Positions 1-4,799 of a stretch of DNA of 5,523 nt are shown here, piece by piece. The first letter of the stretch is position 1, and the number at the start of each line of letters is the position of its first letter. The position numbers were made by a program, and so were the translations under genes. Origin of the DNA: CAYLNH01 sp964384625 (lineage in GTDB: Bacteria > Verrucomicrobiota > Lentisphaeria > JABSQK01); NCBI GenBank assembly GCA_964384625.1, contig CAYLNH010000375.1:1-5523 (forward strand), written 5' to 3'. Under the pieces are notes generated by a model, which worked only from the letters and a program-made list of their open reading frames with translations, had not been told where the DNA came from and did no database searches.

Positions 1-56
1 TCTTGAGAGTCGGGACTCGAGGCAAAGAAGGGCAGTAATCGAGGGCTTACGGCGGC

Positions 57-86
57 GTTCCCGGGGCCTTGCAATGCGGCGGGAAC
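57..86. other. Perfect 7-bp inverted repeat upstream of the SGNH hydrolase gene
   Basis: GTTCCCG (57-63) is matched by CGGGAAC (80-86) across a 16-nt gap. There is no T-run after it, so it is not a standard intrinsic terminator. It could be an operator or the hairpin of an upstream transcript, or it could be chance in GC-rich DNA. The rest of 1-137 shows no gene I can support. A short frame ending in TAA at 36-38 might be the tail of a preceding gene but is too short to judge, and no convincing -35/-10 pair was found. Confidence 0.2.
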
Positions 87-137
87 AACGCACCTGTATT
101 GTCTTGACGATCGACACGCAACGCAAGGAATTCAATC

Positions 138-1232
138 ATGGCTCTTGATGTGTTTCACCACCGCTCCGGCCTGCCGCGGACGCGACAGGCGCTGGCCGAA
201 GGCAGACTCACCGTCGGCTTCATCGGCGGTTCCATTACCGATTCCCGGACCGGCCACAACTGGCCCGAATACGTCGTGCCTTGGCTTGTTGAAACCTATC
301 CCGACGTCAGAATCGTGGTGGAGAATGCTGCGATCGGCGCGACGGGTTCCGACCTGGCGGTGTTCCGGGCGCAACGGGACCTGATTGACCGCGGCTGCGA
401 TCTGGTATTCATTGAATACGCCGCGAACGATCTCGGTCTCGATGCCGAATACCGCATGCGTTCGCGTGAAGGCCTGATTCGCCGGCTGGGCGCCGGCGCC
501 GGCCGCGACCTGGTCTGTGCCTACACCTTCTGCCAGCCGATGTACGACGACTACCTGCGTGACCAACTGCACCCCTCGGTGGCGGACTTCGAAACGCTTG
601 CCGAACATTACGGCATCGGCTCGGTCAACATGGGGTTGTACACCTTGAACCAGGTGCGGGCCGGCAAACTCAAATGGGATGCCTGGCTGCCGGACGGCCT
701 GCACCCTCAGCACGCCGGCAGCCGCTGCTACGGTGAGAGCGTCTGCCGCTTCCTCGAGCGCGAACTGATCTCGGCGCCGAGCCCCGGGCAGGTGGCCAAC
801 GGCGAGGACCGCCCGGCGGCGCTGAACGCGAAGAACTGGGAAAACGCCGCCCGACTGTCCCTGTTCGAGATTGCCACGACCGGCCCCTGGCAGATCCAGC
901 GCTGGGCCTGCAATGAGTGGATCGACCAGGTCCTGTTCTCGGCGGCTGTCGGCGCCGGACTCAATTTCTCCTTTACCGGCCGGGCGCTCGCACTCGGGTT
1001 TGATTTCGGCTCGTTGTCGGCCGAATTCCGCTACCGCCTGGATGACGGCGAATGGACTGACGCCAATCGGGATCGCCCCGACTGGTGCGGCGCCGACGGC
1101 TGGTTCCGCATCTTCCCGGTGGCCGACGACCTGGAACCGACGGAACACACGTTCGAGCTGCAAGTCACGCACCCGGGGGACGGATCCTTCGGCACCAACT
1201 TCCGCCTGGCTCTCGTCGGGGTTGTCCCATAG
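138..1232 (+). CDS. SGNH/GDSL-type hydrolase (putative carbohydrate esterase)
   Basis: A 364-residue protein with the blocks of the SGNH hydrolase superfamily in order. Block I is GFIGGSITD, with nucleophile Ser32. Block II is NAAIGATGS (63-71), with Gly67 as the likely oxyanion residue. Block III is EYAANDLG, with Asn97. Block V is DGLHP, with Asp186 and His189 completing the triad. The hydrolase domain ends near residue 210. Residues about 225-364 look like a beta-rich accessory domain of unknown role. Family members cleave acyl esters from sugars or other substrates; the substrate here cannot be read from the sequence. No signal peptide or membrane segment is visible (it begins MALDVFHHRSG), so a cytoplasmic location is inferred, which would fit deacylation of imported oligosaccharides. 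The ATG start is supported by AAGGA at 125-129, 8 nt upstream. It converges on the regulator gene. Its link to the polysaccharide genes further right is by proximity only. Confidence 0.85.
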   Translation: MALDVFHHRSGLPRTRQALAEGRLTVGFIGGSITDSRTGHNWPEYVVPWLVETYPDVRIVVENAAIGATGSDLAVFRAQRDLIDRGCDLVFIEYAANDLGLDAEYRMRSREGLIRRLGAGAGRDLVCAYTFCQPMYDDYLRDQLHPSVADFETLAEHYGIGSVNMGLYTLNQVRAGKLKWDAWLPDGLHPQHAGSRCYGESVCRFLERELISAPSPGQVANGEDRPAALNAKNWENAARLSLFEIATTGPWQIQRWACNEWIDQVLFSAAVGAGLNFSFTGRALALGFDFGSLSAEFRYRLDDGEWTDANRDRPDWCGADGWFRIFPVADDLEPTEHTFELQVTHPGDGSFGTNFRLALVGVVP

Positions 1233-1275
1233 ATCCAAACGCCGTGAAAGGGTAAGCTGCGACATCTCGCCTCAG

Positions 1276-1290
1276 GCATCAGCGTGATGC
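1276..1290. terminator. Small hairpin between convergent genes, possible weak bidirectional terminator
   Basis: GCATCA-GCG-TGATGC is a perfect 6-bp stem with a 3-nt loop. An alternative overlapping stem, CAGCG/CGCTG, occupies 1280-1294. It lies in the 140-bp gap between two convergent genes, where a shared terminator would be expected, but there is no T-tract on either side. Nothing else was found in 1233-1372. Confidence 0.25.
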
Positions 1291-1372
1291 GCTGCTCCGG
1301 CCCGAGAAAGCTCCCCATTTCCACCTCCCGGCCGCTTGTTTCAGTTTGCCGACGGGGCTTTGCCGCCGCCGT

Positions 1373-2527
1373 TCAGGGCTCCGCGCCCGTGGCCCGGCGG
1401 CGATAGGCCGTAGGCGTCTGGGCCTGTTCCCGGCGAAAGACAGCACAGAGCTGCGAGGCGTTGGCGAAGCCGCTGGCCGCGGCGATCTCCGCCAACGGCA
1501 GCGCCGTGCTGCAAAGGAGGTCCCGGGCCCGTTCCTGGCGCAAACGCCGCAGTTCCGCTGCCGGCGAACGGCCCAAACGAAGTTTGCAGTGACGCTCGAG
1601 CCAGCGGCGGTTGACGCCGACCAGACGGGCAATGTCGCCCACCGTCAGCGGCTCGGCCCGGTGCTTGCGCATATAGATCAAAGCCCGGCTCAGACGATCG
1701 TCGGCAACGGGCACATACTGACTGGAAGCGCGCCCGGCAATCCCTAAGGGCGCCAACAGCTCCGGTTCGGCATTTGAGAAATCGCCCTGCAGAATTGCCC
1801 ACAGGCGCGCGGCCGCCCGGAACCCGATCTCGCGGGTGGCAAAACGCACGCTGGACACACCCGGCTGCGTCAGTTCGCAAAGGAATACATCGTTGCCGGC
1901 GGCGATGACGCCGATATCCTGCGGAATGCGCCAGCCGTAACGATTGCAGGCCGCAACCAGGGAAACGGCAAACTGGTCGCTGTAGGCAAATACTCCGACC
2001 GGTTTCGGCAACGCTGCAAGCCAGTCCGGCAAAGGCTCGGCGCCGCCGTGCTGGATGTACGGCGCAACGGCGGCAGCAATGGTTTGGGGATGGCGTTCCG
2101 CGGCCTCGGCGACTGTCTGGCGGAAGCCCGCCATGCGCTCACTGCTGCGTAGAGCGCGATCGTTGGTAAAGGTGGCGAAATGCGTGTAGCCCTGCGCCAG
2201 CAGGTGTTCGGCGGCGACTTGACCAATGCCAAAGGCGTCCATGGTGACACACACAGCACCCGGGGCTGCGGCCGGCGCACTGACTGTCACCAGGGGGACC
2301 TGGAGATCGGCCAGGGCCGCGTACAAATGCGGGTACAGCTGGCCGATCACCCCCGCCGGACGCTGGTGGGCAACCATGGCCCGGGCTTCGGCCGCAGCGA
2401 ACGGGATCAGCTGCAGTCGCACATCGGCGCGGCGGTGGAACCACGCGCCGATGCCTTCGCCGATGCTGCGGCCATAGCCCATTTCCGGCCGCAGCAGCAA
2501 TCCGATTGTAACGGTGTTGTCCGGCAT
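1373..2527 (-). CDS. XylR-like transcriptional regulator: LacI-type sugar-binding domain plus AraC HTH domain
   Basis: A 384-residue regulator with the architecture and near length of E. coli XylR (392 aa, from memory). Residues about 5-270 form a LacI/periplasmic-binding-type effector domain. It opens with TVTIGLLL; residues 177-210 (VGVFAYSDQFA, then GWRIPQDIGVIAAG) match the usual 'fa.sD..A' and 'vP.dv.viG' signatures; VSSVRFATREIGFRAAARL (224-242) is the last conserved helix region. There is no N-terminal LacI HTH. Residues about 278-378 form an AraC DNA-binding domain with two helix-turn-helices, near 295-312 (LTVGDIARLVGVNRRWLERH) and 343-362 (ALPLAEIAAASGFANASQL), ending with the typical TPTAYRRR. 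It likely senses a sugar or oligosaccharide in the cytoplasm. It is divergent from the pseudopilin/FG-GAP operon, so control of that operon and of itself is inferred. The start at 2527 aligns with XylR's N-terminus, but its RBS is weak; in-frame ATGs at 2545 (390 aa) and 2575 (400 aa) are alternatives. Confidence 0.88.
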   Translation of the reverse strand: MPDNTVTIGLLLRPEMGYGRSIGEGIGAWFHRRADVRLQLIPFAAAEARAMVAHQRPAGVIGQLYPHLYAALADLQVPLVTVSAPAAAPGAVCVTMDAFGIGQVAAEHLLAQGYTHFATFTNDRALRSSERMAGFRQTVAEAAERHPQTIAAAVAPYIQHGGAEPLPDWLAALPKPVGVFAYSDQFAVSLVAACNRYGWRIPQDIGVIAAGNDVFLCELTQPGVSSVRFATREIGFRAAARLWAILQGDFSNAEPELLAPLGIAGRASSQYVPVADDRLSRALIYMRKHRAEPLTVGDIARLVGVNRRWLERHCKLRLGRSPAAELRRLRQERARDLLCSTALPLAEIAAASGFANASQLCAVFRREQAQTPTAYRRRATGAEP

Positions 2528-2562
2528 AGGCAGCCCGCAAAGCATTCCTGACCCGGGTTCTT

Positions 2563-2600
2563 GTCGCAAAAACATAATTTTATACCGCAAACGTACTATA
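2563..2600. promoter_or_regulatory. Candidate operator: two direct repeats spaced 21 bp in the divergent promoter region
   Basis: On the minus strand the pattern ATNNTNNNTTTGCG occurs twice. On the plus strand the repeats read CGCAAA at 2565-2570 and CGCAAA at 2586-2591, with further matches to the right (A/T-rich ends near 2578 and 2599). The 21-bp offset equals two helical turns, the arrangement known for AraC-family operators such as araI1-araI2. The site lies between the regulator gene and the pseudopilin operon. Possible -10-like hexamers occur here on the minus strand (TATAAA at about 2579-2584, TATAGT at about 2595-2600) and would overlap the repeats, but no good -35 partners were found. 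This is inference from pattern and position; binding is not shown. Confidence 0.4.
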
Positions 2601-2653
2601 GCAGGGCGAGTGGGGCAAAGCCATAGTAGGGTGTAAGAACCACGCGAGGGCCC

Positions 2654-3367
2654 ATGAAAACAGCGCCGAACCAGAACTTCACACTCATCGAATTGCTGGT
2701 CGTAATCGCCGTAATCGCTATTCTGCTGGCGTTGCTGCTGCCGGTACTCGGCCGCGCCAAAGAGAGCGCCCGCCGGGTGGTCTGCCGCAACGGCCAGCGG
2801 CAGTTCTATCTCGCCCTCGTATTCTACGGCGAGGAACATGACGGCCGCCTGATGGACGGCCGGCGCGACGCCGTCGGCGAACACCTGCGCGACATCTCCA
2901 CCGCCAATTACGAACGCCTGGTCGAGCTTTCGGGTGAAGACGCCGACGCGTACGCCTGTCCCAACGGCATGGGATTCGCCAAGGGTCTGAAGCACGCCTG
3001 GTACCAACAGCCGGTGGGCTGGCATGTGGGGCAGGACTACCTTGGCGGCCACGCCACGCCGTTTCCCGGGGCTGCCGGCAATTGGATATCCCCGCAGCGG
3101 TTCACGGACGACCCGATGCTGGCGTTGATCGCCGATCACACCGAAAGCTTCGAGTCGCACCTCACCAGCTTCACCGCCTTCGCACCACACACCCCGAACG
3201 GCTGGTTCTGGCGCGGCTACGCCGGCAGTCGGCTGTATCCGGCCGACATCAAGTGCGCCGGCGCCGTGGTCTCGTTGCTTGACGGCTCCTGCAACTGGCG
3301 GGATGTTGATGTACTGACGGAACACACCTCCACCTCGGGCTCCACCAGGTACCGTACGTTCTGGTAG
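2654..3367 (+). CDS. Type IV pilin-like / pseudopilin protein with prepilin N-terminal methylation motif
   Basis: A 237-residue protein with a short leader (MKTAPNQN), then a class-III prepilin signal FTLIELLVVIAVIAILLA, with Phe9 as expected +1 and Glu13 as the conserved +5 glutamate. One hydrophobic helix spans residues 9-31. The -1 residue is Asn rather than the Gly usually required by prepilin peptidase, which is odd. The remainder is a soluble, presumably exported domain with four cysteines (44, 102, 201, 213), a CPNG segment at 102-105, and LLDGSCNW (208-215) resembling the 'fxDGsv.w' end region of related pseudopilin-like proteins. The family is related to type II secretion pseudopilins and DUF1559-type proteins. 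Many copies beside carbohydrate genes are known to me from Lentisphaerota and planctomycetes; their job is not established. ATG is preceded by GAGGG at 2646-2650 with unusually short 3-nt spacing. It is first in an operon with the FG-GAP gene and divergent from the regulator. Confidence 0.85.
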   Translation: MKTAPNQNFTLIELLVVIAVIAILLALLLPVLGRAKESARRVVCRNGQRQFYLALVFYGEEHDGRLMDGRRDAVGEHLRDISTANYERLVELSGEDADAYACPNGMGFAKGLKHAWYQQPVGWHVGQDYLGGHATPFPGAAGNWISPQRFTDDPMLALIADHTESFESHLTSFTAFAPHTPNGWFWRGYAGSRLYPADIKCAGAVVSLLDGSCNWRDVDVLTEHTSTSGSTRYRTFW

Positions 3368-3375
3368 CGACGATC

Positions 3376-3380
3376 GGAAG
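3376..3380 (+). promoter_or_regulatory. Ribosome binding site deciding a GTG start
   Basis: GGAAG lies 8 nt before GTG at 3389-3391, inside the 21-bp gap after the pseudopilin stop. The next in-frame ATG (3473) has only a poor AAAG upstream and would remove the export signal, so the GTG is preferred. Confidence 0.6.
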
Positions 3381-3388
3381 AAACGACA

Positions 3389-4762
3389 GTGACGGCCGCC
3401 CACACCACCATTCGAGCGCTTTGCATTGCCCTGCTCGCGGGCTCTTGTATCGCCGTTCAACCGGGAACAAAGATGGATCAACCAAGACGCCACAAACAAA
3501 TCGAAATCCCGACGGACCTCCTTGCTGACAGCAAGTATGGCACGTATGGCGGGGACCTGCGCGTGGGCGATCTCACCGGCAACGGCAAACCGGACTTCGT
3601 CGTGTACCGCTGCACCGACGGCGTCAAACCGTGCTTTATCGCCGCGTTTGACTTGAACGGCAAGGCGCTCTGGCAACATGGCAACGGCGGCAATCAACCC
3701 GTGCGGCCGGGACCGGTGGCGGTCTACGACGTTGACGGCGACGGCCGGGACGAAGTCATCTGCTTCTTTCATGATCCAAAGGTCGACGCCAAACCGGAAA
3801 GCCTGAAGGATGTCCTGGTGCAGATCCGTGACGGCAAAACCGGCGAAGTTAAACAATCAACACATCCGGCGATTTTCGATAAACTGAGTGGGGACGGCGC
3901 CAACTGGGTGCATCAGCGAATTCTGATGGCGAACCTTTCCGGCGGCAAACGCGCGTCGGCATGCGTCATCAAACTGGGCCGCACTGTGCTTGCCTTCGAC
4001 GCACGGCTCGACGTCCTGTGGACCTATACAAACAAGTGGGATGAATACGGCCGGTGTCCGGCGTATATCCCGGCGGTCGGCGATATCGACGGCGACGGCA
4101 GGGACGAAGTCAACGGCGGCTATTTCCTGTTGGACCACGACGGTACAGTACTGTGGCAGAAGCAACTGGCGCCGAACATGGACTCCGTGGCTGTTGCACC
4201 GTGGGACGGCGGCCGGATGCGCGCCATCGGCTCCGGCGCCGGCCACGTATTGGACCACACCGGCAAGGAGGTCCTGAAACTCGGCGAGCAATTGGTGCCG
4301 CACGGCCAGGAACTGCGCGTCGGCCGGTTTGATGCCGACGTGCCGGGGCAGCAGATGATGATCCGTTACAACGGCCACGAGCCGGATGTCATGCTGGTGA
4401 ACGTCAAGGGCGAGGTGGTCCGCCGTTTCCGTCTCAATGCGTCGCCCAACAACACGGGCATGGAAGCGATCTGGTGGCATGGCGCGGATCAGCCGGCCCT
4501 GCTTTACAACGGCGGCGTTCTCTGGCGTGGCACGGGCAAACCATTTGCCGAGCTGCCCAACCTGCCGAAAGCAAAGGGCCATTTCCGTCAGGGCTGGTAT
4601 CACTGTGTCCCGCTGGACCTGTTTGCGGATGCCGGCGAGGACCTCCTGATTTACAATCCGTGGGACAACCGCGTGTTCCTCTACACCCGCGTCGCCAACC
4701 GGAACCGGCCCATACGGTTCCGCCCGTCTCCCCGGCAGTACAACGCCCGTCTGATGGACTAG
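3389..4762 (+). CDS. Exported FG-GAP/VCBS-type beta-propeller protein, resembling PL11 rhamnogalacturonan lyases
   Basis: A 457-residue protein starting at GTG. Residues 1-22 form a Sec signal: Arg9, then a hydrophobic stretch ALCIALLAGSCIA. Cleavage after CIA by signal peptidase I is possible. LAGSC at 16-20 also fits a permissive lipobox, so it may be a lipoprotein. The body shows calcium-binding FG-GAP-like loops: DLTGNGKPD (61-69), DVDGDGRDE (114-122) and DIDGDGRDE (232-240). The last is followed by NGGYFLLDHDGTVLWQKQL (242-260) and, further on, HGQELRVGRFDADVPGQQ (305-322). These patterns recall family-11 polysaccharide lyases (rhamnogalacturonan lyase, an eight-bladed propeller), and the C-terminus RPSPRQYNARLMD also has that flavour. 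I cannot verify the catalytic residues, and the protein is shorter than the roughly 600 aa I recall for PL11, so a non-catalytic or divergent relative is possible. It is probably cotranscribed with the pseudopilin gene 21 bp upstream. A pectic polysaccharide role is inference. Confidence 0.7.
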   Translation: MTAAHTTIRALCIALLAGSCIAVQPGTKMDQPRRHKQIEIPTDLLADSKYGTYGGDLRVGDLTGNGKPDFVVYRCTDGVKPCFIAAFDLNGKALWQHGNGGNQPVRPGPVAVYDVDGDGRDEVICFFHDPKVDAKPESLKDVLVQIRDGKTGEVKQSTHPAIFDKLSGDGANWVHQRILMANLSGGKRASACVIKLGRTVLAFDARLDVLWTYTNKWDEYGRCPAYIPAVGDIDGDGRDEVNGGYFLLDHDGTVLWQKQLAPNMDSVAVAPWDGGRMRAIGSGAGHVLDHTGKEVLKLGEQLVPHGQELRVGRFDADVPGQQMMIRYNGHEPDVMLVNVKGEVVRRFRLNASPNNTGMEAIWWHGADQPALLYNGGVLWRGTGKPFAELPNLPKAKGHFRQGWYHCVPLDLFADAGEDLLIYNPWDNRVFLYTRVANRNRPIRFRPSPRQYNARLMD

Positions 4763-4772
4763 ATAAATCCAT

Positions 4773-4790
4773 GGCGGAAAGACTTCCGCC
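4773..4790 (+). terminator. Stem-loop just after the FG-GAP gene, candidate terminator or 3'-end hairpin
   Basis: GGCGGAA (4773-4779) pairs perfectly with TTCCGCC (4784-4790) across a 4-nt loop AGAC, beginning 11 nt after the TAG stop. The 7-bp GC-rich stem fits a transcription-end or RNA-protecting hairpin, but GAGACCATCT follows in place of a T-tract, so efficient Rho-independent termination is doubtful. The tandem palindrome array starts about 10 nt further on. Confidence 0.4.
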
Positions 4791-4799
4791 GAGACCATC

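Noticed and set aside
3..38. C-terminal tail of an upstream gene ending in TAA at 36-38
   Set aside because: Only 11 codons are visible and nothing is recognisable; other frames are equally possible.
104..132. Sigma-70 promoter for the SGNH gene with TTGACG at 104-109
   Set aside because: No acceptable -10 element at 16-18 bp; the position expected for it overlaps the ribosome binding site.
132..1265. Minus-strand 377-residue open frame opposite the SGNH hydrolase
   Set aside because: Low-complexity Arg/Ala/Val/Gly composition without motifs, fully antisense to a gene with clear catalytic blocks.
2528..3856. Long open extension upstream of the regulator on the minus strand (up to an 827-residue frame)
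   Set aside because: It lies antisense to the pseudopilin gene and the start of the FG-GAP gene, has no XylR-like content, and the regulator's domain begins near 2527. This is a GC-rich shadow frame.
3857..4798. Minus-strand 313-residue open frame opposite the FG-GAP gene
   Set aside because: Antisense to a gene with a signal peptide and repeated DxDGDGxDE loops; no recognisable domain of its own.
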